Shown here: in pieces, positions 7,978 to 16,335 of the stretch | Layout of the letters: every line of letters begins with the position of its first letter | How positions within the stretch are numbered: the first letter of the stretch is position 1 | Assembly: GCA_011742915.1 (NCBI GenBank) | Contig: JAAQTN010000022.1 | Location: 1-42,893 of the forward strand | Direction: 5' to 3' | From: Billgrantia desiderata | GTDB taxonomy: Bacteria; Pseudomonadota; Gammaproteobacteria; Pseudomonadales; Halomonadaceae | Length of the DNA stretch: 42,893 nucleotides | Position numbers and translations under genes: made by a program | The notes under the pieces: generated by a model | What the model saw: only the letters and a program-made list of their open reading frames with translations | Told to the model about the DNA's origin: nothing | The model's database searches: none

Positions 7978-8919
7978 TCAAGGTTTCGCCACGGCCAGCG
8001 TCGGCGGTGACGTGTGGTGCGAAGCGCCACGGTGGAACAGCGCGGCACCGAGGGCCACCAGCACCCCCGCCAGGCCAAGGAAAGGCGGCACCGACTCACC
8101 CAGCAGCAAGACGGCGATCAGGGTGCCGACCAGCGCCGCCACCATGCCGATCTGGCTGAGATAGACGGGGCCTGCGATCTTCTGCAGCACGAAGTAGAAG
8201 ACGTAGAGCACGGTGAAGACGGCGACCTCGGCGAACAGCAGCCGGAGTACGTCGGCAGAGCCGAGCAGTTGAGCGAATTGACGCGCCTCGAAGGCCAGCA
8301 CGAAGGGCGCAAGCGCCAGGGCGCCGCCCAGCAGCATCAGGGCGGCGAGATAGACCGGCCCCGCCTCGCCGGGCCAGCGCAGGGTGCGGTAGATATTGCC
8401 CAGCGCGATGATCAAGGGAATCGCCAGAACCAGCATGACCCAGCCCTGGGCACCCGACATGCCGCCCGCCTTGGCCCACGCCAGCAGCACCCCGCCCGAG
8501 AGCCCCAGCAGCACACCGCTCAGTCGCAGCAGATTCATGCGCTCCATCCCCAAGCCTACCGCCAGCACCCAGGTCACGAGGATCGGAAAGGCGAAGCTGA
8601 GCGAAACGAAACCCGCCCCCACGTGGCGTACCGCCAGGAAACCCAGCGCATTGGGCAAGGCGAACAGCGCACCCGACACCAGCGCGTACTCGATGATGCG
8701 CCGGTCGAGTTTCATCGGCTGGCGTTGTACCGCCGCCAGTGCCAGCAGCAGTACGCCAGCGCCGGTGACCGCCACCATCAGGAAACCAAGGCGCGGTGCG
8801 CCGGCGTCGTCGGCAAGCTTGGCCACGGCCAGCGAAAGCGCCAGCAGGCTGCCGACCAGCAGCAGGCAACCCAGGGCATACCAGGCGGTACGGTTGCTCG
8901 ATAGCGTGGAATTGGTCAT
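7978..8919 (-). CDS. EamA-family (DMT) transporter
   Basis: A 313-residue inner-membrane protein with about ten hydrophobic helices in two EamA repeats (about 10-145 and 165-300), the drug/metabolite transporter layout. The second repeat contains the family-like AGPVYLSQIGMVAALVGTLIAVLLLGE. It presumably exports a metabolite or toxic compound; the substrate is unknown. It is divergent from the marR gene across 69 bp containing a clear dyad, and the nitroreductase follows in the same direction, suggesting a small detoxification operon under MarR repression. Confidence 0.87.
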   Translation of the reverse strand: MTNSTLSSNRTAWYALGCLLLVGSLLALSLAVAKLADDAGAPRLGFLMVAVTGAGVLLLALAAVQRQPMKLDRRIIEYALVSGALFALPNALGFLAVRHVGAGFVSLSFAFPILVTWVLAVGLGMERMNLLRLSGVLLGLSGGVLLAWAKAGGMSGAQGWVMLVLAIPLIIALGNIYRTLRWPGEAGPVYLAALMLLGGALALAPFVLAFEARQFAQLLGSADVLRLLFAEVAVFTVLYVFYFVLQKIAGPVYLSQIGMVAALVGTLIAVLLLGESVPPFLGLAGVLVALGAALFHRGASHHTSPPTLAVAKP

Positions 8920-8961
8920 GATCGACTCCTATAGCGCGGCAACAAGAATCTTGCCGAAAAG

Positions 8962-8979
8962 TATCTTGATAGAAAGATA
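8962..8979. promoter_or_regulatory. Candidate MarR operator
   Basis: TATCTT-GATAGA-AAGATA is a perfect 6-6-6 inverted repeat lying 10 bp before the marR start and within the divergent promoter region. Its size and position match known MarR-family operators; a related half-site ATCTTG also occurs at about 8947. Confidence 0.6.
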
Positions 8980-8988
8980 AATACGCAC

Positions 8989-9480
8989 ATGAACCGTGTC
9001 AAGCACGCCGTTGCGCAATGGCAGCGCGAAATGCCCGAACTCGACCTGCTGCCGATGGAGGTGGTGGGGTATCTGAAGACCACGCAGCTGCTCACCCAGG
9101 AGCGGTTGCAGCTCTTTTTCAAGTCACATGGCCTGCAGGCCGGGGAGTTCGACGTGCTGGCGACGCTGCGCCGCGCGGGCCCCCCCTATCGCCTGGGGCC
9201 GACGCAGCTGTTCGAGACGCTGATGATCTCTTCGGGTGGCATGACCAGCCGGCTGGACCGGCTGGAGAAGGCGGGCCTGATCGTGCGCTCGCCGAACCCC
9301 GAGGATCGCCGCGGCACGCTGGTCTCGCTGACCGACAAAGGGCTGGCGCTGATGGAGCGCATGATCCCCGAGCACGTCGACAACGAGGCCAGGATGCTCG
9401 CCGCCCTGAGCCGCGAAGAGCAGGAAACATTGAGCGAACTGCTCGGCAAGCTGTTGGAAGGGTTGTCGGACGAATCCTGA
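8989..9480 (+). CDS. MarR-family transcriptional regulator
   Basis: A 163-residue winged-helix regulator. The DNA-binding core lies at about 60-125: LGPTQLFETLMISSGGMTSRLDRLEKAGLIVRSPNPEDRRGTLV in overlapping segments shows the recognition helix and the DRR wing typical of MarR. The ATG is the first in frame and the operator dyad sits just upstream. It most likely represses itself and the divergent EamA-nitroreductase operon and is released by a small-molecule ligand. It converges on ogt with a 15-bp gap. Confidence 0.9.
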   Translation: MNRVKHAVAQWQREMPELDLLPMEVVGYLKTTQLLTQERLQLFFKSHGLQAGEFDVLATLRRAGPPYRLGPTQLFETLMISSGGMTSRLDRLEKAGLIVRSPNPEDRRGTLVSLTDKGLALMERMIPEHVDNEARMLAALSREEQETLSELLGKLLEGLSDES

Positions 9481-9495
9481 GCCGGTCCGGCTGGG

Positions 9496-10035
9496 CTAGG
9501 GAAGCGCCAGCTCTCCTTGGAACAACTCGCCCTGCACCAGCCCCCGCTCATGCTCCACCAGCCAGCGCTTGCGCGGCAACCCGCCGCCATAGCCGGTCAG
9601 GGTACCGTTGGCGCCGATCACCCGATGGCAGGGCACCACGATGGAGATCGGGTTGGCGCCGTTGGCCAGGCCCACGGCGCGGCTGGCCCCGGGCCGTCCT
9701 ATCCTGGCGGCCAGCTCGCCGTAGCTGATGGTGGTGCCGAATGGAATGCCGCGCAGTGCCTGCCACACCAGACGCTGGAACTCGGTACCGCCGGTGGCCA
9801 CCGGCAGCGCATCGAGATGGGACGGGTCGCCGGCGAAGTAGGCTTCCAGGGCCTCACGAACGAGCAAGGGCGCTCTGCCCTTGGAGAGATGATAATCGCG
9901 ATAGTGACGCGCCAGCAGGCGATGCAGGCGCTCGTCGTTGCTGTCGAACTCCAGCGCTCGCAGAGCCCCCTGCTCGTCGCCGACCAGACTCAGTTCGCCC
10001 ACTGGCGACGGCATCAGATCAAGCCAGAGTTGCAT
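9496..10035 (-). CDS. ogt: Methylated-DNA-protein-cysteine methyltransferase
   Basis: A 179-residue O6-alkylguanine-DNA alkyltransferase. The suicide active site PCHRV is present with the acceptor cysteine at about residue 136, preceded by the conserved ANPISIVV and followed by GANGTLTGYGGGLPRK. The helix-turn-helix segment TTISYGELAARIGRPGASRAVG is intact. It removes alkyl groups from O6-guanine and O4-thymine in a single-use reaction. It has no AraC-like Ada domain, so it is Ogt type rather than Ada. GGGAG lies 7 bases before the ATG. It follows alkA by 51 bp on the same strand, an alkylation-repair pair. Confidence 0.93.
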   Translation of the reverse strand: MQLWLDLMPSPVGELSLVGDEQGALRALEFDSNDERLHRLLARHYRDYHLSKGRAPLLVREALEAYFAGDPSHLDALPVATGGTEFQRLVWQALRGIPFGTTISYGELAARIGRPGASRAVGLANGANPISIVVPCHRVIGANGTLTGYGGGLPRKRWLVEHERGLVQGELFQGELALP

Positions 10036-10086
10036 CGCATCACTCCCATCTCTCTTTCGCCTGTCTTTCTATTAGCCCTGTTCGCT

Positions 10087-11037
10087 TTAGCCTGTCGCGC
10101 TCGCTTTTGCCTGCGTCGTTGCCGCATCGGCATGCCACAGGTGCATCACGGCATAGGCACGCCAGGGCCGCCAGGCCTCGGCGCGGGCGAGCAGCTCACG
10201 CGGCGTGGGGCGTTTGCCCTGCTCCGCCAGTGCCCGCTGTACGGCCACGTCCGAAGGCAAGAAAGCATCGCTCTCCCGCAGCCCGCGCATGGCGATGTAG
10301 TGCGCCGTCCAGGCACCGATGCCGGGCAGCGCGCACAGCTGCGCCACGTTGTCGTCAAGGTCGCCACGCCGCTCGAACAGCTGCGGCTGCTCGCGGTAGG
10401 CCGAAGCCAGTCCCGCCAGGGCGTTGGCGCGTGCACTGGGCATGCCGAGGGCCTTGATCTCGGCGAAGGTGAAGCGCTCGGGTACGGGGAACAACCGGTC
10501 GAGCCCGGGAGCGAACGGCGCTGTCAGCCGCTCGCCCAGGCGTTCGACCAGGCGCCCGGCAAGCCGTGTGGCGGCATCGACGCTGACCTGCTGGCCGAGT
10601 ATCGCGCGTGCGGCGACTTCGAAAGGGTCCCAGCCGCCCGGCACCCGCAGTCCCGGACGGCGCGCGACCAATGGCGCCAGGGTGGGATCGCGGCCGAGCC
10701 CCTGGCGTATCGCCTCGGGGTCCGCCTGCAGGTCGAAGAGCCGCTGCAGCCGCGCGACGACGGAGGACGGATCGATAGACTCGGGCAGACGCAGCGTGAC
10801 ATGCAGCGACGTATCGGCCGGAGCGTGAGTGACACTCACGGAGCCCACCGCTCCCTGTTCGAGGAAAAGGCGGTGATAGGTCTCGCCATCGATACGCTCC
10901 AGGCCGGCAATGGCACGCCGGGCCAGAAAGTCGAGTATCGCCTGCCAGTCGTAGGGGGGCCGATAGGGCAGGCGCAGCGTCGTCTCGGCGGCTGGGGTCA
11001 TGCCGCCCGTGTGACGGCGTTCGGTCGAGAGAGTCAT
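10087..11037 (-). CDS. alkA: DNA-3-methyladenine glycosylase II (AlkA type)
   Basis: A 316-residue base-excision glycosylase. An AlkA N-terminal domain (about 18-130) is followed by the helix-hairpin-helix-GPD domain: GWDPFEVAARAILGQQVS (about 135-152), the hairpin LCALPGIGAWTAHYIAMRGL (about 234-253) and the catalytic aspartate at about residue 263 in PSDVAVQRAL. It excises N3- and N7-alkylated purines. It resembles the AlkA portion of Ada-AlkA fusions but stands alone. It heads the alkA-ogt unit; the resulting abasic sites could be processed by Nfo, encoded 6 kb away. The start codon is the first ATG; a second at residue 13 is also possible. Confidence 0.93.
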   Translation of the reverse strand: MTLSTERRHTGGMTPAAETTLRLPYRPPYDWQAILDFLARRAIAGLERIDGETYHRLFLEQGAVGSVSVTHAPADTSLHVTLRLPESIDPSSVVARLQRLFDLQADPEAIRQGLGRDPTLAPLVARRPGLRVPGGWDPFEVAARAILGQQVSVDAATRLAGRLVERLGERLTAPFAPGLDRLFPVPERFTFAEIKALGMPSARANALAGLASAYREQPQLFERRGDLDDNVAQLCALPGIGAWTAHYIAMRGLRESDAFLPSDVAVQRALAEQGKRPTPRELLARAEAWRPWRAYAVMHLWHADAATTQAKASATG

Positions 11038-11172
11038 CGCTCCATTCTAGCCCGCTCATGGCCGATCGTCGGTGTTTTTGCAACCTCCCTGCCAACGCAA
11101 AGTGGTTCCCCTGAATGACGTCAAACTGGCCCTTAGCAAGGAACCAGATTCATACCACACTGGCCCTCACCC

Positions 11173-11176
11173 TTCG
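11173..11176. repeat. MITE target duplication, left copy (TTCG)
   Basis: TTCG abuts the left inverted repeat and recurs at 11400-11403. It differs by one base from the YTAR consensus of IS5-type targets. Confidence 0.7.
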
Positions 11177-11399
11177 GGAAGCGCTGAACAAATCGACGAG
11201 CGGGATGAAGCACAAGGCGCACGGAGCACAGTACCAAGCGAAGCGACAAACAGCCGTAGGCTGGCCCCGAAGGGGCGAGAAGCCGCAGGCTGCGAGTCAA
11301 CCGGAGCATATGGGGTATATGTGAGGATTCCGACGGTCCGACGCTTCGGCACCGCGCAACGCAGTGATTCGCTCGCGCAGGCATTTGTGCAGTGTTTCC
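11177..11399. mobile_element. 223-bp MITE-like element with IS5-type ends
   Basis: A non-coding element with terminal inverted repeats GGAAGCGCTGAACAAAT (11177-11193) and, from the other end inwards, GGAAACACTGCACAAAT (11383-11399), 14 of 17 matching. A 4-bp duplication TTCG flanks it. Both ends closely resemble those of the IS5-family element at 1269-2498 (left 18 of 22, right 15 of 17), so it is probably a miniature element mobilised by that transposase or a relative. The interior holds small hairpins such as GGCCCC-GAA-GGGGC but no credible ORF. It is inserted immediately ahead of the ribosome-binding site of the GNAT gene. Confidence 0.82.
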
Positions 11400-11403
11400 T
11401 TCG
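11400..11403. repeat. MITE target duplication, right copy (TTCG)
   Basis: Second copy of the 4-bp duplication, directly after the right inverted repeat of the 223-bp element. Confidence 0.7.
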
Positions 11404-11422
11404 CAACGCAGAGGAGCCACCC

Positions 11423-11887
11423 ATGACCATTCGCCAAGCCACCCGCAACGACCTGGAGCCACTCAGCCAACTGCTCGACGGCTACCGGCAGTTCTACCGC
11501 CAGGCGTCCGATCTCGAAGGCGCCCGGCAGTTTCTGCAGGCACGCCTGGAGCGCGGCGACTCCTACATTCTGGTTGATACCGGCAGCCAGGGAGAACTGC
11601 AGGGTTTCGTACAGCTCTACCCCCTGCTTTCCACCGTGCGCCTGGCCCCGCTGTGGCTGCTCAACGATCTGTTCGTCGCTCCCGAGGCTCGCCGCAGCGG
11701 CGTCGGGCGCGCCCTGATGCAGGCCGCCAGGGAGCTCGCCCGAGCCCATGGCGTCGGCCATCTCAAGCTCGCCACCGAGATCGACAACCGTACCGCCCAG
11801 GCGCTCTACGAATCGCTCGGCTGGCAGCGCGATACGACCTTCTATCACTACGGTCTGCTGTTCGACACCCAGGCAGACCAGGGCTGA
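11423..11887 (+). CDS. GNAT-family N-acetyltransferase
   Basis: A 154-residue acetyltransferase. Motif A, the acetyl-CoA pyrophosphate-binding loop, is visible as LFVAPEARRSGVGRALM (about 93-109), followed by the motif B region IDNRTAQALYESLGW. The substrate is unknown; close family members act on amino acids or polyamines. The ATG at 11423 is supported by GAGGAG upstream; an in-frame extension further upstream would run through the MITE and is rejected. It is followed 11 bp later by a PaiB-like gene. Bacillus paiA-paiB also pairs a GNAT with a PaiB protein, so a polyamine link is possible but unproven. Confidence 0.88.
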   Translation: MTIRQATRNDLEPLSQLLDGYRQFYRQASDLEGARQFLQARLERGDSYILVDTGSQGELQGFVQLYPLLSTVRLAPLWLLNDLFVAPEARRSGVGRALMQAARELARAHGVGHLKLATEIDNRTAQALYESLGWQRDTTFYHYGLLFDTQADQG

Positions 11888-11898
11888 ACGGAGGTGCC

Positions 11899-12510
11899 AT
11901 GTACGTTCCCCCATCGATGCGGCTGACACGCGAGCAGGCCTGGGCGCTGGTCGAGCGCTACGGCTTCGCCGTGCTGGTCGGCGCCGATCTGCAGGCTACC
12001 CACCTGCCCCTGACGCTGGAACGAAGCGAAGGCGAGCTCGGTTCGCTCTACGGCCACTTCGCCCGAGCCAATCCTCACTGGCGAGCGCTGGACGGCAACC
12101 GGGCGCTGGCGATCTTCAGCGGGCCACACGCCTATGTCTCGCCGAGCTGGTACGCCAGCCGGCCTGCCGTGCCCACCTGGAACTACCTGGCCGTGCACGC
12201 CACGGGGCGCCTGGAACTGCTGGACGCCGCGGCCACGCGGGAGCTGCTCGAGCGCAGCCTGGCCCACTTCGAACCCGCCCTGCTCGATTCGCTGGGCCGC
12301 GAGCACGACTACCTGGAAAAGATGCAGGCCGGCGTGGTCGGCTTTCGCCTGCGCATCGAAGCGCTCGAAGGCAAGGCCAAACTCGGCCGGCAGCGCTCCC
12401 GGGCCGATCAGGCAGGGGTCGAAGCGGCCCTGGCGCAGAGCGCCGACCCGCAGGCGCGCCAGCTTTGGCACGAGATGCAGACACTGGCAGACGAGGAGCC
12501 GCAGGCATGA
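11899..12510 (+). CDS. PaiB-type FMN-binding protein
   Basis: A 203-residue protein of the FMN-binding negative transcriptional regulator (PaiB) family. It starts MYVPPSMRL and carries the split-barrel signature HAYVSPSWYASR ... VPTWNYLAVHATGRLELL (about 76-112), with C-terminal GFRLRIEALEGKAKLGRQRS. Bacillus PaiB affects sporulation and protease genes; in most genomes the role is unclear and it may be a flavin-dependent enzyme. GGAGG precedes the ATG. The stop overlaps the next gene's start (ATGA), indicating coupling. Confidence 0.88.
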   Translation: MYVPPSMRLTREQAWALVERYGFAVLVGADLQATHLPLTLERSEGELGSLYGHFARANPHWRALDGNRALAIFSGPHAYVSPSWYASRPAVPTWNYLAVHATGRLELLDAAATRELLERSLAHFEPALLDSLGREHDYLEKMQAGVVGFRLRIEALEGKAKLGRQRSRADQAGVEAALAQSADPQARQLWHEMQTLADEEPQA

Positions 12511-13226
12511 GCACGCAACCCGTAGACGGCCGCCCCATCGGTGTCGCCCTGCCCGGCTGGCAGCCGGCAAGCAGGCCACAGCGCGCTTCCCTGTTGGGCG
12601 AGCGGGTTCGCCTCGAACCGCTGTCGGCAGAGCACCATGGCGATTCGCTGTTTGCCGCCTTTCTATTGCCCGGTGAGGGGCCCCACGACACACCACAAGC
12701 ACGCTGGGCCTATTCCGGCGGCATGCCGTTCAGCGATGCCGAGCAGTGTCATGCCTGGCTGGCCGAGCGTGCGCGCAGCGAGGATCCGCTCTTCTTCGCC
12801 ATCGTCGAAGAGAAATCCGGGCGGGCCCTGGGGTTGGCCAGCTATCTCAACATCGTGCCGGAGCACGGCAGCATCGAGGTCGGCCATATCCATTTCACGC
12901 CGCCGCTTCGCCGCACGCCGGCGGCCACCGAAGCCATGCTGCTGATGATGCGCAATGCCTTCGCCCTGGGCTACCGGCGCTACGAATGGAAGTGCAATGC
13001 GCTCAACGCCGCCTCGCGGCGTGCTGCCGAGCGCCTGGGCTTTCGCTTCGAGGGTATCTTTCGTCAGCACCGGGTGGAAGGTGGACGCAGTCGCGATACC
13101 GCCTGGTTCTCGCTGCTCGACGGCGAATGGCCCGCCATCGAAGCCCGCCTGGTGCGCTGGCTCGCATCGGACAATTTCGATGACGAGGGTCGTCAGAGGT
13201 CGTCGCTATCGGCGCTGTCAGCCTAG
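12507..13226 (+). CDS. GNAT-family acetyltransferase, RimL-like
   Basis: A 239-residue acetyltransferase of the Acetyltransf_3 (RimJ/RimL) group. The C-terminal half shows EVGHIHFTPPLRRTPAATEAMLL and CNALNAASRRAAERLGFRFEGIFRQH, typical of proteins that acetylate N-terminal amino groups or small amines. The N-terminal 40 residues (with WQPASRPQR) are a family-specific lead. The ATG overlaps the PaiB-like stop codon. The 3' end overlaps the convergent MocR gene by 9 bp. Confidence 0.88.
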   Translation: MSTQPVDGRPIGVALPGWQPASRPQRASLLGERVRLEPLSAEHHGDSLFAAFLLPGEGPHDTPQARWAYSGGMPFSDAEQCHAWLAERARSEDPLFFAIVEEKSGRALGLASYLNIVPEHGSIEVGHIHFTPPLRRTPAATEAMLLMMRNAFALGYRRYEWKCNALNAASRRAAERLGFRFEGIFRQHRVEGGRSRDTAWFSLLDGEWPAIEARLVRWLASDNFDDEGRQRSSLSALSA

Positions 13227-14759
13227 GCTCAGCCATTCGCGAGCCAGCCAGCGCCCGGCCCGTTCGAGCTCGGCCTCCACGGTGCCGGCATAGCCCAGCA
13301 CCAGGCCGGGGCGAGCGGGTGTCTCGAGGTAATAACTCGACAGCGGCGACAGCGAGAGGCCCTGCGCCGCACCCCGCCGCAGCAACTCACGCTCTTGCTC
13401 CGCCTCGTCGAGCCAGGCCACCAGATGCATCCCCGCCTGCCCGTCGGATAGACGCAGACCGCGTGCCACGGCGGGCGCCAGGGCCTTGCGCAGCAGCGCC
13501 TGACGCCGACGGTAGCAGTCACGCATGCGCCGGATGTGACGTGAGAACAGCCCGCCGACGATGAACTCCGCCAAGGCCGCCTGTACCGGGTACTGCCCCT
13601 CGCGGTGAAGACGCGCGTTGGCCCGGCGGAACGGCTCGACCAATGGCTCGGGCAGTACCACGTAGCCCAGCCGCAGCCCGGGATACATCACCTTGCTGAA
13701 GGTGCCCACGTAGATGACACGGCTATCGTCGACGAGCCCCTGCAGGGCGGCGATGGGACGCTGCCCGTAGCGAAACTCGCTGTCGTAGTCGTCCTCGACG
13801 ATCCAGGCGCCGTGCCGCTCCGCGGCTTCCAGCAGCGCCAAGCGACGGGACAGACTCATGGTCACGCCGCTGGGGTATTGATGCGAGGGCGTCACATAGA
13901 TCAGTCTCGGACTCTCGGCGTTCGCCGCAGCCGCTACGCTGAGGCCTTCGTCATCCACCGGCACCGCCTGCAAATCGAGTCCGGCAGCCGCGAAGCAGGC
14001 CTGAGCGCCAGGGTAGCCCGGCTCCTCGATCCATACCTTGTCGCCGGGGTCGCTGAGCAGTCTGGCGATCAGCTCGAAGCCCTGCTGCGCCCCCTGCACG
14101 ATGAGAATCTGCTCGGGGCGACAGCGCACCGAGCGCGAGAGCTGCAGGTAGTCGGCCAGCGCCTCGCGCAGCGTCGGCACGCCGCCCTGGGCCTGATAGG
14201 CCAGCCACTCCCGCGGCATGCGCTGCTGGTGGCGGCGTACCAGCCGCTGCCACGGGCCATGGGGGAAACGATCCAGCGCCGGCACGCCGGGGGCCAGGAT
14301 GGGGCGCTCCTGGCTGGCATGGCAGAACGCCAGCAACGACGTGCCGCGCGAAGAGAGCGACGGCGCATCCGCTCGAGCCGGTATCGTGTGCGACGTGGTG
14401 AGCCCAACCGCTATTGCCGGCTGGGGTTGAGTGGTACATGGAAACGCCAGGTCGGCAACGAAGGTGCCCGATCCATGCCGCGTCACCAGGAAGCCCTCGG
14501 CCAGCAGCTGATCGAAGGCAGCCAGCACCGTGTTGCGCCCCAACCCCAGCTCGCCAGCCAGCTGACGCGATGAGGGCAGTCGCTGACCGCAAACCAGGCG
14601 TCCCGTCTGGATCCACTCGCGCAGCTGATGATAGAGACGCGTGGCCAGCGGCTGGGGCGAGCCTTCTGCCAGCGCCAAGCCCAGCGCATCGGCCAGCCAG
14701 TCGGTCTGTCCGATGCCGGAAGACGTGGACGACAGCCCCCTGTCAGCTATCCCATTCAT
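13218..14759 (-). CDS. MocR-family regulator (GntR HTH plus aminotransferase fold)
   Basis: A 513-residue PLP-dependent regulator. A GntR-type winged helix (about 35-103: PLATRLYHQLREWIQTGRL, LPSSRQLAGELGLGRNTV) is joined to a fold-type I aminotransferase domain (about 150-505) with YVTPSHQYPSGVTMS, IVEDDYDSEFRY and the PLP-lysine motif GTFSKVMYPGLRLGY. MocR proteins such as PdxR and GabR sense PLP or amino compounds and control vitamin B6 or amino-acid genes; no such gene adjoins. The ATG at 14759 overlaps the end of the diguanylate cyclase gene by 17 bp, so the two are probably co-transcribed. The acetyltransferase operon converging from the other side is a possible target. Confidence 0.9.
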   Translation of the reverse strand: MNGIADRGLSSTSSGIGQTDWLADALGLALAEGSPQPLATRLYHQLREWIQTGRLVCGQRLPSSRQLAGELGLGRNTVLAAFDQLLAEGFLVTRHGSGTFVADLAFPCTTQPQPAIAVGLTTSHTIPARADAPSLSSRGTSLLAFCHASQERPILAPGVPALDRFPHGPWQRLVRRHQQRMPREWLAYQAQGGVPTLREALADYLQLSRSVRCRPEQILIVQGAQQGFELIARLLSDPGDKVWIEEPGYPGAQACFAAAGLDLQAVPVDDEGLSVAAAANAESPRLIYVTPSHQYPSGVTMSLSRRLALLEAAERHGAWIVEDDYDSEFRYGQRPIAALQGLVDDSRVIYVGTFSKVMYPGLRLGYVVLPEPLVEPFRRANARLHREGQYPVQAALAEFIVGGLFSRHIRRMRDCYRRRQALLRKALAPAVARGLRLSDGQAGMHLVAWLDEAEQERELLRRGAAQGLSLSPLSSYYLETPARPGLVLGYAGTVEAELERAGRWLAREWLSLG

Positions 14760-15753
14760 CCGCGATGACCCGATTGCGCCCCGTACGCTTGCCCTGGTAG
14801 AGATTCTGATCGGCGCGATGCAGGATCGCCTCGACCGTTTCCTCGGTACCATGGAACGTCGATACGCCACAAGTGATCGAGGCTTCGAAGCGATGACCTT
14901 CCTCCGAAGTGAACTCCTGCTCGAGCACCAACTGACGCACCTTCTCCGCCACCCCGACAGCTTCCTCGAGGCCGGTTTCCGGCAGCAGCAGAGCGAACTC
15001 CTCGCCGCCGAGCCGCGCCGGAATGTCGTTCGTGCGCAGTCGTTCCCGCAGCAGCTTGCTCACATTCACCAGTACTTGGTCGCCGGCCGGATGGCCATGG
15101 GTATCGTTGATGCGCTTGAAGTGATCGAAGTCGAACAGCACCACCGAGGTCGGTCTGCCGTAGCGACGATAACGGGCCAGCTCCTGCAGCAAGCGCTGCA
15201 TGAAGTAGCGGCGGTTGAACAGGCCGGTGAGTTCATCGGTACGTGAAAGCTGGCGCAGGCGCAGCTCGAGCTTCTTCTGCTCGGTGATGTCACGCACCGT
15301 GCCGATCAGGACTTGGTCATCGCCCTCGGGCACGTAATCGGCCAGCTCGTGGACCCAGCGAACCTCGCCGTCGGGGCGAATGATGCGATGCACCACGTCA
15401 TGGTTACCGGTCTGCTCGGCCCGACGCATGCTGGATTCGACGCTCTCAACGTCCTGGGGATGCACCATGGCCTTGAAGGCACGAATGCTGGGGGTAAATG
15501 TATCGGGATCGACGCCGAAGATGTCGTAGGTCACCTCGGACCAGTAGAGTTCGTTGGCCTTCAGGCTGGCTCGCCAGTAGCCCAACCGGGCTACCTGTTG
15601 AATGCGCAGCAGGGTGCGTTTGAGATGCGCGATCTTTTCGCGCGCCTCATCGAGTTCACGGCGGGTACGATGGCAAAGATCACCGCAAGAGTCGCTGCCA
15701 TGCGTCTCTTCAGGGGAGCTCCCATCATCGATACGGTTGTGCGAGCCCTTCAT
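14743..15753 (-). CDS. PAS-GGDEF diguanylate cyclase
   Basis: A 336-residue signalling enzyme that makes cyclic di-GMP from two GTP. A PAS domain (about 55-160, with the PAC end LIGTVRDITEQKKLE) precedes a GGDEF domain (about 165-330). The active-site motif is GGEEF at about 249-253. An inhibitory I-site RTND sits five residues upstream (240-243), so product inhibition is expected. There are no membrane segments, so it is cytoplasmic; the PAS domain presumably senses redox, light or a ligand. It is the first gene of a unit continuing into the MocR gene, an unusual combination. Confidence 0.92.
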   Translation of the reverse strand: MKGSHNRIDDGSSPEETHGSDSCGDLCHRTRRELDEAREKIAHLKRTLLRIQQVARLGYWRASLKANELYWSEVTYDIFGVDPDTFTPSIRAFKAMVHPQDVESVESSMRRAEQTGNHDVVHRIIRPDGEVRWVHELADYVPEGDDQVLIGTVRDITEQKKLELRLRQLSRTDELTGLFNRRYFMQRLLQELARYRRYGRPTSVVLFDFDHFKRINDTHGHPAGDQVLVNVSKLLRERLRTNDIPARLGGEEFALLLPETGLEEAVGVAEKVRQLVLEQEFTSEEGHRFEASITCGVSTFHGTEETVEAILHRADQNLYQGKRTGRNRVIADEWDS

Positions 15754-15846
15754 GGCATCTCTACGGCGATTACGAAGCAGCTGTGGAAAGAATACCTTTT
15801 GGCCCGCAAGTTGACCAACGTTGATTGAACGGTTGACAGCACTGCT

Positions 15847-16332
15847 TCACTCAATGGCTTGTCCGACAGGTGTCGGCAGCCGCTTCAGGTGGCGCGACAA
15901 GCCCACGGCGCCGGCCCGCATCATGGCATGGTGGTTCCAGACCACCAGCGGACGTGCCACACCGGCCAACAGGCCCATCCAGGGTCGCACTGTACGCACC
16001 TGCCAAAGATAGTGCACTCGGGTGCCCCCGTTCTCCTCGCACAGCCGCCAGCGGCCGATGCCGGTCACGTCGCCATCGGCCACGCCTTCGATCAGGCAGG
16101 GCTCGCAAACTCGGGCAATACGGATATCGAAGCGCAGGTAGTAGCCCAGGTGGCTCTTCCAGACGAAGTGCTGCACCCGACCGATGCCGCCCTCGTCGCC
16201 GGCCTCACGTTGCTCAACGTCCACCAGCCCGGGCCACCACTCGGGCCAGCGCAGCGAGTCGGTGAGGGCATCGAAGACCGCTTCGATCGGCGCCTCGAAG
16301 TGCCAGTCGGTAACGAACTCGAATCTCGCCAT
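15847..16332 (-). CDS. SRPBCC-family (polyketide cyclase-like) protein
   Basis: A 161-residue START/SRPBCC-fold protein. It opens with FVTDWHFEAPIEAVFDALTDSLRWPEWWPGL, the classical beginning of this lipid- or ligand-binding fold, and ends with a long C-terminal helix (about 120-155). The function cannot be assigned further. It follows the LolA-like gene by only 3 bp on the same strand, so the pair is an operon. Confidence 0.83.
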   Translation of the reverse strand: MARFEFVTDWHFEAPIEAVFDALTDSLRWPEWWPGLVDVEQREAGDEGGIGRVQHFVWKSHLGYYLRFDIRIARVCEPCLIEGVADGDVTGIGRWRLCEENGGTRVHYLWQVRTVRPWMGLLAGVARPLVVWNHHAMMRAGAVGLSRHLKRLPTPVGQAIE

Positions 16333-16335
16333 GGC

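Noticed and set aside
11072..11422. In-frame upstream extension of the first GNAT gene
   Set aside because: It would be translated from the MITE and the preceding spacer, has no family similarity, and a good ribosome-binding site exists at the ATG at 11423.
11423..13226. Calling the operon paiAB
   Set aside because: Only the PaiB-like gene is recognisable; the GNAT neighbours are not diagnostic of PaiA.
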